Assembly (NCBI RefSeq): GCF_003946725.1
Contig: NZ_RHOY01000017.1
Coordinates: 1-64,000 of the forward strand
Length of the DNA stretch: 64,000 nt
DNA from: Agrilactobacillus yilanensis
GTDB taxonomy: Bacteria; Bacillota; Bacilli; Lactobacillales; Lactobacillaceae
Direction: 5' to 3'
In this document: positions 33,159 through 41,795 of the stretch, one piece after another
How the letters are laid out: every line of letters starts with the position of its first letter
Numbering within the stretch: the stretch's first letter is position 1
The notes under the pieces: model-generated
What the model was told of the DNA's origin: nothing
The model's database searches: none
Seen by the model: only the letters and a program-made list of their open reading frames with translations
Translations under genes and position numbers: made by a program

Positions 33159-33997
33159 GTTATATTTATGACATGAATACACCGATCGCCAACCTAGGCT
33201 TAAAAAATATCAATTTGACAATTCAATCTGGTTCTTATACAGCAATCATTGGGCATACCGGCAGTGGGAAATCTACACTGCTGCAACACTTAAATGCGCT
33301 CTTAAAACCTAGTGAAGGTACAGTGGTCATTGGCGACCGCACCATTACGAATCAAACAAATAACAAAAATTTAAAACCGCTACGCAAACAAGTCGGTATT
33401 GTTTTTCAATTCGCGGAGCATCAGTTATTTGAGGAAACGGTGGGTAAAGATATTGCTTTTGGCCCAATGAATTTTGGTGTTTCAGAATCAGAAAGCTTGG
33501 AAATTGCCCGTGAGATGTTGCAGACGGTGGGCTTAGAGGATAAATATTTTGATGTCTCACCATTTGACCTTTCTGGTGGTCAGATGCGCCGTGTAGCCAT
33601 CGCTGGGGTGTTAGCCCTAAAACCTAGCGTATTAGTCTTAGATGAGCCCACAGCCGGCTTAGATCCTAAAAGTCGCCGTGAGATGATGACGCTGTTTGCA
33701 CAACTACAAAAAGAACAGCAATTAACGATTATTTTAGTCACTCACCAAATGGATGATGTGGCTAATTATGCGGACCATGTGATTGTTCTGGAAAAAGGTC
33801 AAGTGATTCAAGATACCACACCAAAAGCGTTGTTTAATCAGCCAGAGTTTGTCCTGGCCCATGGCATTGGTTTGCCGAAAGCGACTGAATTTGCGGTGGC
33901 CTTAAAAGCACAGGGCTTTGAAATGTCCGAATTACCCATGACAACAGCGGCACTGATCGAGGGACTTACCCCGCAGTTAGAAAATAAGGGGAAATGA
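33134..33997 (+). CDS. ecfA2: ECF transporter ATPase EcfA2
   Basis: Second ABC ATPase, 287 residues, forming the A1-A2 heterodimer. Walker A GHTGSGKST, signature LSGGQMRRV, Walker B VLVLDEPTAGLD. It begins inside ecfA1 and is separated from ecfT by one base. Confidence 0.95.
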   Translation: MDITFKNVSYIYDMNTPIANLGLKNINLTIQSGSYTAIIGHTGSGKSTLLQHLNALLKPSEGTVVIGDRTITNQTNNKNLKPLRKQVGIVFQFAEHQLFEETVGKDIAFGPMNFGVSESESLEIAREMLQTVGLEDKYFDVSPFDLSGGQMRRVAIAGVLALKPSVLVLDEPTAGLDPKSRREMMTLFAQLQKEQQLTIILVTHQMDDVANYADHVIVLEKGQVIQDTTPKALFNQPEFVLAHGIGLPKATEFAVALKAQGFEMSELPMTTAALIEGLTPQLENKGK

Positions 33998-33998
33998 T

Positions 33999-34793
33999 AT
34001 GGATAAAATGATTTTGGGCCGTTATGTCCCAGGAAATACTTGGTTGTATCGCTTAGATCCAAGAGCAAAGATCGTCATTAGTTTTTATTTTATTGGCATT
34101 ATTTTTTTGGCTAATAATTTATGGAGCTATGGCGTAATGATCTTATTCACCTTAGGCATTATTGCTTTTTCAGAGGTGGATCAAAAATTCTTTTTTAAGG
34201 GTGTTAGGCCACTTTTTTTCCTGATTTTGATAACTGTGCTGTTTCAGCTCTTTTTAACCCGTGGTGGGACGATTTATTGGCAATTTGGACCATTTGCGAT
34301 TAGCCAGTATGGGCTGACCAGCAGCTTGTATGTCTTTTTAAGATTCATGATGATTATTTTAATTTCAACTTTATTGACTTTGACAACACAGCCGTTGATG
34401 ATCGCCGATGCGATTGAGTATTTACTGATGCCGTTAAAAAAGCTGCATGTACCAGTGGATCAAATTGCACTAATGATTTCGTTAGCCCTGCGATTTGTGC
34501 CCACATTAATGGATGAAACTTTAGCCATTATGAATGCGCAGCGTGCTCGTGGTGTAGATTTTAGCGAAGGCGGCTTGTTCAAGCGAATCAAAGCGCTAGT
34601 TCCAGTTTTAATCCCGTTATTTGTGAATACCTTCTCGCGGGCAGGAGATTTGGCCGTGGCGATGGAATCTCGAGGTTATAATGGCGATGCGCCCCGTAGT
34701 CGTTATCGTGTTTTGCATTGGCATCGCAGAGATACAGGCGCCTTAGTTTTTATGGCAGTGCTAACGGTAATTTTAATTTTAGTTCGGAAATAA
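33999..34793 (+). CDS. ecfT: ECF transporter transmembrane protein EcfT
   Basis: T component of 264 residues, with about five membrane spans and the two cytoplasmic coupling motifs AQRARG and MESRGY that dock into the ATPases. The position directly after ecfA1-ecfA2 and before truA is the common Firmicute arrangement. Confidence 0.95.
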   Translation: MDKMILGRYVPGNTWLYRLDPRAKIVISFYFIGIIFLANNLWSYGVMILFTLGIIAFSEVDQKFFFKGVRPLFFLILITVLFQLFLTRGGTIYWQFGPFAISQYGLTSSLYVFLRFMMIILISTLLTLTTQPLMIADAIEYLLMPLKKLHVPVDQIALMISLALRFVPTLMDETLAIMNAQRARGVDFSEGGLFKRIKALVPVLIPLFVNTFSRAGDLAVAMESRGYNGDAPRSRYRVLHWHRRDTGALVFMAVLTVILILVRK

Positions 34794-34802
34794 GAGGTAA
34801 AC

Positions 34803-35546
34803 ATGACACGTTATAAACTAACAATGGCTTATGATGGCACTGAGTTCTCTGGTTTTCAACGCCAGCCAAAGCAACGTACAGTCCAAGGCGTTTTAGAAAA
34901 AGCATTATTTAAGATGACTAAAGGCCAGCCGGTTACGGTTCATGGCTCTGGTAGAACGGATGCCGGTGTCCATGCTTTAGGGCAAGTGATCCATTTTGAT
35001 TACCCAGGAAATATCCCGGCTGAAAATATGTTAAAGGCGTTAAATTCATTAATGCCATTGGATACAGAAATTTTGGATAGTGAGATCGTCACTGAAGCTT
35101 TTCATGCCCGGTTCAACACCACTGGAAAACGTTACTTTTATCGAGTTTCTCGAAGTTATTATACGAATCCATTCACCCGTCATTATACAGGCCATTATGC
35201 GTATCCTTTAGATCTTGGACGGATTCAGACGGCTTTAGAAGATGTAAAGGGGACACATGATTTTACAAGTTTTGCGGCTTCTGGTGGGGTGATTAAGGAT
35301 AAGGTGCGCACAATTTATGATGCTACTTTATTGGATGTGCCCGCACAAAATGAAATTCAGTTGGAATTTTATGGCAATGGTTTTTTATATAATATGGTTC
35401 GAATTATGGTGGCAACGTTGCTGGAAATTGGTAACGGTCGTCGGGATGTTCATGATTTCTTGCGACTATATGAGGTTAAAGATCGACAACAAGCTAGAGG
35501 CACTGCACCGGCCAGTGGCTTGTATCTAAAAAAAGTTTACTATTAA
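34803..35546 (+). CDS. truA: tRNA pseudouridine(38-40) synthase TruA
   Basis: Converts uridines 38-40 of the anticodon stem to pseudouridine; 247 residues. The catalytic aspartate is in [14 protein letters not shown]. The start [19 protein letters not shown] is characteristic. It is 9 nt after ecfT, so probably on the same transcript. Confidence 0.95.
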   Translation: MTRYKLTMAYDGTEFSGFQRQPKQRTVQGVLEKALFKMTKGQPVTVHGSGRTDAGVHALGQVIHFDYPGNIPAENMLKALNSLMPLDTEILDSEIVTEAFHARFNTTGKRYFYRVSRSYYTNPFTRHYTGHYAYPLDLGRIQTALEDVKGTHDFTSFAASGGVIKDKVRTIYDATLLDVPAQNEIQLEFYGNGFLYNMVRIMVATLLEIGNGRRDVHDFLRLYEVKDRQQARGTAPASGLYLKKVYY

Positions 35547-35559
35547 TGTGTGAAAGTTA

Positions 35560-35588
35560 TTGACTTAGAGTGGGTTTTTAGATAAACT
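35560..35588 (+). promoter_or_regulatory. Promoter of rplM-rpsI
   Basis: TTGACT and TAAACT are separated by 17 nt, directly after truA. Confidence 0.75.
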
Positions 35589-35589
35589 A

Positions 35590-35673
35590 GTAAACGGTAT
35601 TGTTTGCCCCACGATAAGCCCCGGAAACTTATTGAGTGTCAAACATCGACTCGAAAAATGGAGGAAATCAATC
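35590..35673 (+). promoter_or_regulatory. L13-type ribosomal leader of rplM
   Basis: The 5' untranslated region of rplM contains the run GTTTGCCCCACGATAAGCCC, with TTATTGAGTGTC and ACATCGAC blocks, which from recall resembles the L13 leader known from low-GC Firmicutes and thought to give autogenous control. A covariance-model match would settle this. Confidence 0.55.
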
Positions 35674-36117
35674 GTGCGTACAACGTATATGGCTAAACCA
35701 AATGATATTGAACGTAAATGGTATGTTGTTGACGCAACAGATATCGCTTTAGGGCGTTTATCAGCAGTTGTGGCTTCAATCTTACGCGGTAAAAATAAAC
35801 CTATTTTCACCCCTAATGTGGATACGGGTGATAATGTGATCATCGTGAATGCTGACAAACTTAAATTAACTGGACGTAAAGCAACTGACAAGATTTACTA
35901 CCGTCATAGCGATTACCCTGGTGGTTTAAAATCTGTTTCTGCTGGCGAATTATTAGCTACTAAACCAGTTCGTTTAGTTGAAAATTCTATCAAAGGCATG
36001 TTACCTAAAAATAGCTTGGGTCATCAACAATTCTTGAAGTTACATGTTTATGCTGGTCCTGACCACAAACATGAAGCTCAAAAACCTGAAGCCTTAGATT
36101 TAACAAATTTAATTTAA
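35674..36117 (+). CDS. rplM: 50S ribosomal protein L13
   Basis: L13, 147 residues from the GTG at 35674 ([20 protein letters not shown]), with TGGAGG upstream; the frame runs back to 35632 without a ribosome binding site. Conserved [14 protein letters not shown] and HPGDxK-type [13 protein letters not shown] end are present. Confidence 0.96.
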   Translation: MRTTYMAKPNDIERKWYVVDATDIALGRLSAVVASILRGKNKPIFTPNVDTGDNVIIVNADKLKLTGRKATDKIYYRHSDYPGGLKSVSAGELLATKPVRLVENSIKGMLPKNSLGHQQFLKLHVYAGPDHKHEAQKPEALDLTNLI

Positions 36118-36132
36118 TAAGGAGGAATTATA

Positions 36133-36525
36133 GTGGCTCAAGTATCTTATTCAGGCACTGGTCGTCGTAAAGACTCAGTTGCTCGTGTTCGTTTAGTACC
36201 TGGTACAGGTAAGATTGTTATGAACAATCGTCCCGTTGAAGATTATATTCCATTCGAAAACTTAATCTCTGATATGAAACAACCTTTAGATATCACTGAA
36301 ACAAATGGTAGTTATGACATTTTAGTAAATGTTAACGGTGGGGGCTTTTCTGGCCAAGCCGGTGCTACTAGACATGGTATCGCTCGTGCTTTATTAGAAG
36401 TAGATCCAGATTTCCGTGGTCCTTTGAAACGCGCAGGCATGTTAACTCGTGACCCTCGTATGAAGGAACGTAAGAAACCAGGTCTTAAGAAAGCTCGTAA
36501 AGCTTCACAATTTTCAAAACGTTAA
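36133..36525 (+). CDS. rpsI: 30S ribosomal protein S9 (integration target)
   Basis: S9, 130 residues, GTG start behind AGGAGG, ending in the universally conserved [12 protein letters not shown] tail that contacts P-site tRNA. The gene is intact. Its last 48 bases are the attachment site used by two tandem elements: identical sequence recurs at 61276-61325 and a recoded version at 48591-48639. Its natural terminator is now at 61346-61379, and element A supplies a replacement at 36590. Confidence 0.97.
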   Translation: MAQVSYSGTGRRKDSVARVRLVPGTGKIVMNNRPVEDYIPFENLISDMKQPLDITETNGSYDILVNVNGGGFSGQAGATRHGIARALLEVDPDFRGPLKRAGMLTRDPRMKERKKPGLKKARKASQFSKR

Positions 36526-36527
36526 TA
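36478..36527 (+). other. Left attachment site (attL) in the rpsI 3' end
   Basis: 50-bp sequence starting CCAGGTCTTAAG and ending CGTTAATA, identical to 61276-61325. It lies across the last 16 codons and stop codon of rpsI. The shared CGTTAAT at its right end is the only long block also conserved at the middle site's end, so strand exchange probably occurs there. Confidence 0.85.
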
Positions 36528-36589
36528 GCGTTATACTGTCGAGTTGGAAACGTTGGTACGATAACGTTTTAAGTATGTCTCGAACATGG

Positions 36590-36627
36590 AAAGTGGTTCT
36601 CCCAATTAGGGCGAGCCACTTTTTTTG
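36590..36627 (+). terminator. Element-borne terminator behind rpsI
   Basis: AAGTGG-TTCTCCC pairs with GGGCGAG-CCACTT around the loop AATTA, followed by seven T. It lies inside element A just past the att core and would end the rplM-rpsI transcript in place of the displaced host terminator. Confidence 0.85.
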
Positions 36628-36710
36628 TGTGCGCCTTTCGTATGAGGCGTCCTGGCTTCAAGAACTTTTAGGGCGTGTGTCCTAGTCTTACGTTCTTTTG
36701 TGCGTCAATT

Positions 36711-37943
36711 TTAATGAGTTTCGTTGAGTTTCATTTCCTGTGTAAGTGAGTTTTTTCTAGCTTGTGCGATCTGTTCAGCGAACTTATCATGAACATCCAA
36801 GCCAACAATATCAGGCGTGTTGACATACACGCGCGTGGTCTTGATGCTGGAATGTGACAGCGCTTCGGATATTAACTGCAAGCTGGCGCCACCTTGTCGT
36901 GCAAGCGTAGAGAACGTATGCCGTAGCTTGTGCGGAGTGACCCGAATGAGGTCAGGATGGCGCTTATAGATTGAATTCAACCGATAGTTGAGATAGTCGG
37001 CGTGCAATGGTTGGTTGATTCCCCCTTTGAAGTTCGTGTAGGTAAACAGAAACTGGTTTGGCCCAGATTCGAGATTCGCTGCTGCGAGTTCAATGGCTTG
37101 TTTCTCGCGCCATTCTTTCAGCATCGGGATCAAAACTGGTGGTAAGGCGTGCGAAGTTTCCTTCTTGGCCTTGGTTGGGCCGACTTTACCGCTTTTCTTG
37201 AGTGCCTGAACAATCAGAACATAGCCGGTGTTAAAGTCAACGTGCTTCCACTGCAATCCGTATGATTCGCCCTTGCGATCTCCGAGGTGGAGCGTAAGGA
37301 GAAGCAGCAGATAATCTTGATCACTCAACTTACCGTTGTCGTGATCTGCGTTGGCAGCGTCGAGCCAAGCCACCATTTCATCAGCGGAAAGTGATTCGCC
37401 AGTCATCTTGCGACGAGTGGCGAGCCGTTCTTTCTTGGGACTGCCGATGGAGGCGATGGCTTTTTCTAGCCGGTTCACGTCGATGAAGTCCACCATTTCG
37501 GCGGTATCAAACATCTGGCTGACGTAAGACTTGACTGTGCGAATGTTTGCGTACTTCTCTGACAGAATTGCCAGCTCTTGCATGACGAACTGCTTATTGA
37601 GATTCAAGTAGGTCATGGAATACTCGCCGAACATCGGAAGCAAATGCAGCCGGAAAATGTTGCGCGTATTCGCTTGGGTTTCCTCGGAAGGAATAATGCG
37701 AATGCGTCCGGTTGCGCCAGCAGCGTATAGCGGCCACCAGACTTCACGGTAGAAGTCCTTGAATGGTGTTAAGGTGAAATCTTGAAGGTGGTAAGGTTCC
37801 ATGATCTCTTCAAGTAACCAGTCTTCAAGTGGTGTAGCTTTAATCTGTCTATGGCTAGCGCGGTATCGGTCGATACGTTCGTTTTTTAACCCGTCTTGAA
37901 CGTACCTGATAAACATCTTTGACACTTCACGTTCGCTACTCAT
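36711..37943 (-). CDS. int: Tyrosine recombinase / integrase of element A
   Basis: A 410-residue phage-type integrase. The C-terminal catalytic domain shows the first arginine in HLGDRKGESYGLQW (about residue 220), HKLRH with the second arginine (about 338), a later histidine in ALSHSS and the nucleophile in TRVYVNT (about residue 372). Residues about 115-200 look like the SAM-like core-binding domain. It lies next to the rpsI att site and reads toward it, as usual for integrases that use a gene 3' end. It is homologous to the integrase at 48820. The ATG follows GGAGG on the minus strand. Confidence 0.93.
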   Translation of the reverse strand: MSSEREVSKMFIRYVQDGLKNERIDRYRASHRQIKATPLEDWLLEEIMEPYHLQDFTLTPFKDFYREVWWPLYAAGATGRIRIIPSEETQANTRNIFRLHLLPMFGEYSMTYLNLNKQFVMQELAILSEKYANIRTVKSYVSQMFDTAEMVDFIDVNRLEKAIASIGSPKKERLATRRKMTGESLSADEMVAWLDAANADHDNGKLSDQDYLLLLLTLHLGDRKGESYGLQWKHVDFNTGYVLIVQALKKSGKVGPTKAKKETSHALPPVLIPMLKEWREKQAIELAAANLESGPNQFLFTYTNFKGGINQPLHADYLNYRLNSIYKRHPDLIRVTPHKLRHTFSTLARQGGASLQLISEALSHSSIKTTRVYVNTPDIVGLDVHDKFAEQIAQARKNSLTQEMKLNETH

Positions 37944-38045
37944 CGTGATAACCTCCTGATATTTTGAATGCTTCTTAGTAACAGACGGAAAAGAAGGTTA
38001 GATATGAAACCGAATTCAAAAAAATCTGTAAATCGTGCAAAATAA

Positions 38046-38073
38046 AAACCATCGGCTAGAATACCGATGGTTT
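38046..38073 (-). terminator. Terminator of module 1 (minus strand)
   Basis: AAACCATCGG and CCGATGGTTT form a perfect 10-bp stem with an 8-nt loop. On the minus strand it is followed by TTTTATTTT, so it ends the transcript of the 39577-38163 genes. Confidence 0.8.
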
Positions 38074-38162
38074 GAGCGCGAATGAATATATAGTCGAGTT
38101 GAGATGCCGCGTGACAGATGCCACTAAGAATCTGCTCCTAAAGGCAACACATCAAAGTCAGG

Positions 38163-38867
38163 CTAATGTGAGCTTGATTTTGCAACCGATCGGTTCTTAC
38201 CAAAACGATCGAATCTGAAAATCAAAAATAAATCGAAAATGAAGCTAATCCCTCCCACGATGAGTACGAACCAATCGACTTGTTCGATGACCCCGCCGAG
38301 AATAGTCGGTGCAAGCGTGCCAAGCCACTTAGCATAGATGGCGAGTCTGCTTAGGCCACGGGTGCTGTTTCGGTGAATGACCAACGCCAAGAAAAGTACG
38401 GACATAATCGCATTTTGAGTGAAGGCCGAGTAGATGCTTCCCCAATGCGAGCCAAATTCCAAGTAGAACGCGAGTTGACTAGCAGCACTTATGAGCAGTA
38501 CTGCAAGCATCAACCATCTGGCATGTTGACGAAGAGTGGCAGGCAACTCTGCTTTGCCATATTTGAAGTAGGTACTCATAATTACCACGTCAAGCATTGC
38601 CCAAACTAAGTTGACCTAAGTCTGTGGTGCGGTCATTGTATTCGTGAATCCATCGACGGTGTAAAGTAGCTCCCAGCATATATTTAAGCCTAAAGCAAAT
38701 ATGGGCATGCCATAAGTGTGATCGCGGAAGCCACCGCGAATCAATTTGATATAGACGATTGACCAGCAAATGTCACTAATGAGTTGTAAGGTAATCGTCA
38801 GGCTTTTGGCATCCCATTGTTGACAACGTACTTGATCATCTCTGAAAATTCGATGGCCAGATGCCAC
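38163..38867 (-). pseudogene. Pyr4/PaxB-like integral membrane terpene cyclase homologue, interrupted by an amber codon
   Basis: Two frames, 38616-38867 and 38163-38597, are the same frame separated by one TAG at 38616-38618; reading through it gives about 235 residues with roughly seven membrane segments. The sequence around the stop (TAPQT-stop-VNLVWAMLDVV) suggests an original CAG. The fold and motifs resemble fungal Pyr4/PaxB-type terpene cyclases (about 240 residues): HTYGMPIFALGLNICWELLY with the glutamate equivalent to the Pyr4 catalytic Glu, NSTRGLS, and an aspartate in the last span (FIFDLFLIF). It overlaps the end of the 39577-38798 gene by 70 nt, so the pair is translationally coupled. 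The product is split unless the stop is suppressed or is a sequencing error. The start codon is uncertain. Confidence 0.7.
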
Positions 38868-39577
38868 TTGTGACCATTGATCATGTCAATCGGCGCTGCG
38901 GAGGGAAGATATGCGGCTAAAATCGCATCAAATCCGGTAGCGGTTGGCCGAATTTGATGGAATGCGCGCCAACCAAGTCCAAGATCATCCCCATCGGCCA
39001 GGGTGGTGTACCCGTTCATTTGAATCGGATAACTTGGGTCCGGGGTGACGGGTTTGAAATCGCCAGTTTCGGGGAAAAGAAGCATTTCCGTTGGTTCACC
39101 AAACATGCCAAAGGTTTCAATGATATGCTGACCTTTGATTGTGTCGCCCACGGAGTAGAAGTGTTCCGGGTTGATGATTGCGGCAAAATCACTTCCTAGC
39201 TCGCTTCCCAGTACTTGTTGCAGTTGTGGCATCGAAACGCCTTCAATGTGCATGAAGACTTTGCCTTCTTGGAGATTTTGATTGCCGTCTGAATGAGAGG
39301 CAACATCTTTCCAAAAATCATTGGCAGCTGCCAATGGTTCTTTGTACAATGCTTTCATTGCTTCGAGATCAGCGTATTTGGATTTGGTATCTAAAAGCAG
39401 AGCTTTCGCATCAGGATATGGCAGGTAGTTGATTTCGGTTGCCGATGGTTCGATGTCAGCGCCCAACGCTTTCATTTCTTGTAAGACATGCTTGATGCGT
39501 AACTCCTGAACTTTTGCTAGTTCAGATTGCGTCACTAGGGTACCGTCGATTGTAATTTCAATTTTCAATGCTGTCAT
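38798..39577 (-). CDS. Module 1 protein of unknown family, paralogue of the 41060 gene
   Basis: 259 residues, no signal peptide or membrane segment, probably cytosolic. I do not recognise the family. It shares with the gene at 41060 a central motif (here NPEHFYSVGDTIKGQHIIETFG-type, with PEH, IET and GEPTEM) and a C-terminal block with APID...WHLAIEFSEM. It is the first gene of a minus-strand transcript that continues into the terpene cyclase-like gene, and it faces a TetR gene at 39719 across a 140-nt region. That layout suggests an inducible enzyme or ligand-binding partner. ATG after AAAGGAAG. Confidence 0.6.
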   Translation of the reverse strand: MTALKIEITIDGTLVTQSELAKVQELRIKHVLQEMKALGADIEPSATEINYLPYPDAKALLLDTKSKYADLEAMKALYKEPLAAANDFWKDVASHSDGNQNLQEGKVFMHIEGVSMPQLQQVLGSELGSDFAAIINPEHFYSVGDTIKGQHIIETFGMFGEPTEMLLFPETGDFKPVTPDPSYPIQMNGYTTLADGDDLGLGWRAFHQIRPTATGFDAILAAYLPSAAPIDMINGHKWHLAIEFSEMIKYVVNNGMPKA

Positions 39578-39608
39578 TTAAGTAACTTCCTTTCGATATT
39601 CTGTCCAC

Positions 39609-39665
39609 GATGTTGTGTACAAACAAATAATAGCCAGTAATGAGTAAAATCTGAACGACAACATC
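39609..39665. promoter_or_regulatory. Divergent control region of module 1
   Basis: Between the minus-strand target gene and tetR, GATGTTGT (39609-39616) and ACAACATC (39658-39665) form an 8-bp inverted pair, with near-palindromic TTGTGTACAA inside the first copy. These are candidate TetR contact sites; the spacing is wide, so the assignment is weak. Confidence 0.35.
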
Positions 39666-39718
39666 ACTATTTGTGTTATGCTAAACTACACATGTTGAAA
39701 AAACGATGGAGGTCATTA

Positions 39719-40264
39719 ATGATGGGGGATCATCGATTTGAACGTACAGACAATGAGATTAAGCGTACTTTCATTCAGGAACTGCTTAGTGTGTCATTTG
39801 AGGATATGACGATTACAAAGCTAGCCAATGCATGTTTGATTGAACGAACTACTTTTTATTCGCACTATGAAAGTCTTTATACGCTAGCAGCCGCGGTTAT
39901 TGATGACCAACTTAAGGTCATTGAAGATTTTCTGGTTGAGAGCTTGAGGCAACACAACAATCCAAATTTTCATCAATATCAATTCATGAATGAGCACTTT
40001 GTTGAATATTTCAACGCCAATCGTGACATTATCCAGAAAGTTAGGCTGATTCCATTGGGAACCAACAGTTTCGATGCGCGTTGTCGCAGACTGTTTAAGG
40101 CCCATTACAGTCGGGTTATCTCCTTTTCAGAGAATAGCTTCACGATTTATTTAATGGTTAATCTGGCGATGAGCGATGTTGACTATGTTCTGAATAATGG
40201 TCATGCACCTTCACTCGATGAGTTGCGAAAAGGGTTAAAACAGATGAATATCATGCTTAACTAG
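39719..40264 (+). CDS. TetR/AcrR family regulator, module 1
   Basis: 181 residues from the ATG at 39719 (GGAGG 6 nt upstream). The N-terminal helix-turn-helix region reads FEDMTITKLANACLIERTTFYSHYESL, close to the TetR pattern with the FY in the recognition-helix end. The C-terminal half is a helical ligand-binding domain of the TetR_C type without a known specificity. It is transcribed away from the module 1 target genes, the usual layout for a local repressor. Confidence 0.8.
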   Translation: MMGDHRFERTDNEIKRTFIQELLSVSFEDMTITKLANACLIERTTFYSHYESLYTLAAAVIDDQLKVIEDFLVESLRQHNNPNFHQYQFMNEHFVEYFNANRDIIQKVRLIPLGTNSFDARCRRLFKAHYSRVISFSENSFTIYLMVNLAMSDVDYVLNNGHAPSLDELRKGLKQMNIMLN

Positions 40265-40282
40265 TTTGATGAATCCACGATA

Positions 40283-40329
40283 AAAGGCTCGCCTATCGCA
40301 GCAAAATGATATGCGGTAGGTGAGCCTTT
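40283..40329. terminator. Bidirectional terminator between two tetR genes
   Basis: AAAGGCTCgCCTA pairs with TAGGtGAGCCTTT around a CGCA/TGCG inner stem. The two convergent tetR genes end on either side of it. Confidence 0.75.
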
Positions 40330-40356
40330 GACGTGTAGTGACTGATGAAGAAATCG

Positions 40357-40914
40357 CTAGTCACATTTATTGAGTGGCTTGGTCAAGTCTTGTGCCACTA
40401 ATTGTACAAATGTGTTTGCTATCTGTTCGGGAGATTCTTTGGCTCCATTTCTTAGCCATTGAATTGCTGTGTTGAGCATTCCTCCGGCAATGAAGTAGAT
40501 ACGGTAGCGATCTAGTGAGGTGGCAGGCATGTCGCCTAAAATGTCTTCGGCATACCGGTTGATCTCTTCTTGGATGAAATGACCGAAGCCTTGATCATAC
40601 AGCGTTAACAGTTGCTCTCGGTAATGCGCGTATAGTGTCAAGCTGATCACAACGTTGGAGGCCGTGAACATAAGCTTAGCATTTTTGGAATTATTGATTG
40701 TGGCGCCGACTTCTTGGTGCAGTGCTTCAACAAATGCTTCTAGGATGCTTTCTTTAGACGTGAAATTGCGGTAGTAAGAAGTCCGAGCTACATTTGCTGC
40801 AGTCGTGATCTCGGTGATAGAAATTTCAGAGAAAGGTTTTTGCTGCATCAAGTCAAGCAGGGTTTGTTCGATGTCTTGCTTGACACGTTGATTTTCAATT
40901 AGTCGCTTGTCCAA
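40357..40914 (-). CDS. TetR/AcrR family regulator, module 2
   Basis: 185 residues, TTG start behind AAAGGAG. The helix-turn-helix segment is KPFSEISITEITTAANVARTSYYRNF, followed by a TetR_C-type domain (RYRIYFIAGGMLNTAIQWL). That C-terminal block matches the truncated TetR at 47105-47267, so the two are paralogues. It faces the module 2 genes, and a palindrome lies between them. Confidence 0.82.
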   Translation of the reverse strand: MDKRLIENQRVKQDIEQTLLDLMQQKPFSEISITEITTAANVARTSYYRNFTSKESILEAFVEALHQEVGATINNSKNAKLMFTASNVVISLTLYAHYREQLLTLYDQGFGHFIQEEINRYAEDILGDMPATSLDRYRIYFIAGGMLNTAIQWLRNGAKESPEQIANTFVQLVAQDLTKPLNKCD

Positions 40915-40951
40915 ATTTATTTGCTCCTTTACCTGTTACAAAACACCCGAT

Positions 40952-40971
40952 TTTGTTTCATTTGGAACAAA
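40952..40971. promoter_or_regulatory. Candidate operator of module 2
   Basis: TTTGTTTC and GGAACAAA form a 20-bp near-perfect palindrome (one mismatch) between the divergent tetR and the 41060 gene. Confidence 0.55.
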
Positions 40972-41059
40972 TGGTATTGAATCGTAGCAGGATGGTCTCT
41001 TGAATGCATCGTGGAATGTCCTACAATTGTATCATATCATACAGAAAAGGACAGATTGC

Positions 41060-41773
41060 ATGAAATTGATTAAAGAGGCGGAAATCACCGTCGATTTGAA
41101 TGAGGACTACAAGGATGCAGTTTCTGATAACGTCCGCGTTGATGAGTGGGAGCTTGAGGCAGCCAAGCGAGTTGCTTTGAATTTACGCTCACTCTTGTTT
41201 GAAGAGAAGATGCTGGATCTCATCCACGACCAAGTTGAAGAATCTGACCGTTTGATCAAAGGCTACGTTGCCAAGCAGCCTGGTGACTTCAACTATGGCC
41301 GCTTAAAGTTGACAGTCAACGGCATTCACAGTAAGGAATTTTTCGCATCGGTTCAGCACGTCATGACCGCGGTCAAGGACTCACCAAAGCAAATTGTCTT
41401 TGAGCAGGGTTTCTATGCACACCCGGAACACTATGCGTTAGACCAAGGCAATATTGAGACTATGGGCGGCAGGCCAACCGAAACACTGCCGACGTTCGTG
41501 AAGCTAGAAGACGCGCCGGACTTTGTGCGTGGGTTCATCGACGACCAGTATCCAATTCAAAGTGCGGGTGCGGGGCCGTTGCGTGATGGGACACCGTTTA
41601 CCTACGTCTTACAGCAGATGAAAGATACCGATGAGGGCATGATTGCTGATTTGATGATTTGGTATCCAGCTGGTGCACCAGACATTTATGTTGAAGAACA
41701 CGTTGAGCATTATGCAATCGAGTTCCGTAATGGTTGCAAGCTCGCCGCAGCACGCTTGTCACAATCGAAGTAA
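41060..41773 (+). CDS. Module 2 protein of unknown family, paralogue of the 39577-38798 gene
   Basis: 237 residues from the ATG at 41060 (AAAGGA upstream). Family not recognised; soluble, no signal peptide. Shared features with the module 1 protein are GFYAHPEHYALDQ, NIETMGG, RPTETLP and, near the end, YPAGAPD then EHYAIEF. The histidines and glutamates in these motifs are conserved between the two and could form an active site or metal site (inference). A CrtC-like gene follows after 22 nt with its own strong ribosome binding site, so the two products probably act together. Confidence 0.6.
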   Translation: MKLIKEAEITVDLNEDYKDAVSDNVRVDEWELEAAKRVALNLRSLLFEEKMLDLIHDQVEESDRLIKGYVAKQPGDFNYGRLKLTVNGIHSKEFFASVQHVMTAVKDSPKQIVFEQGFYAHPEHYALDQGNIETMGGRPTETLPTFVKLEDAPDFVRGFIDDQYPIQSAGAGPLRDGTPFTYVLQQMKDTDEGMIADLMIWYPAGAPDIYVEEHVEHYAIEFRNGCKLAAARLSQSK

Positions 41774-41795
41774 ACAGCTGAAGGAGGCAAATATT

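Noticed and set aside
38003-38044. 12-codon micro-ORF (MKPNSKKSVNRAK) with a GAAGG motif upstream
   Set aside because: Too short, opposite strand to the genes on both sides, and directly before a minus-strand terminator; nothing supports translation.
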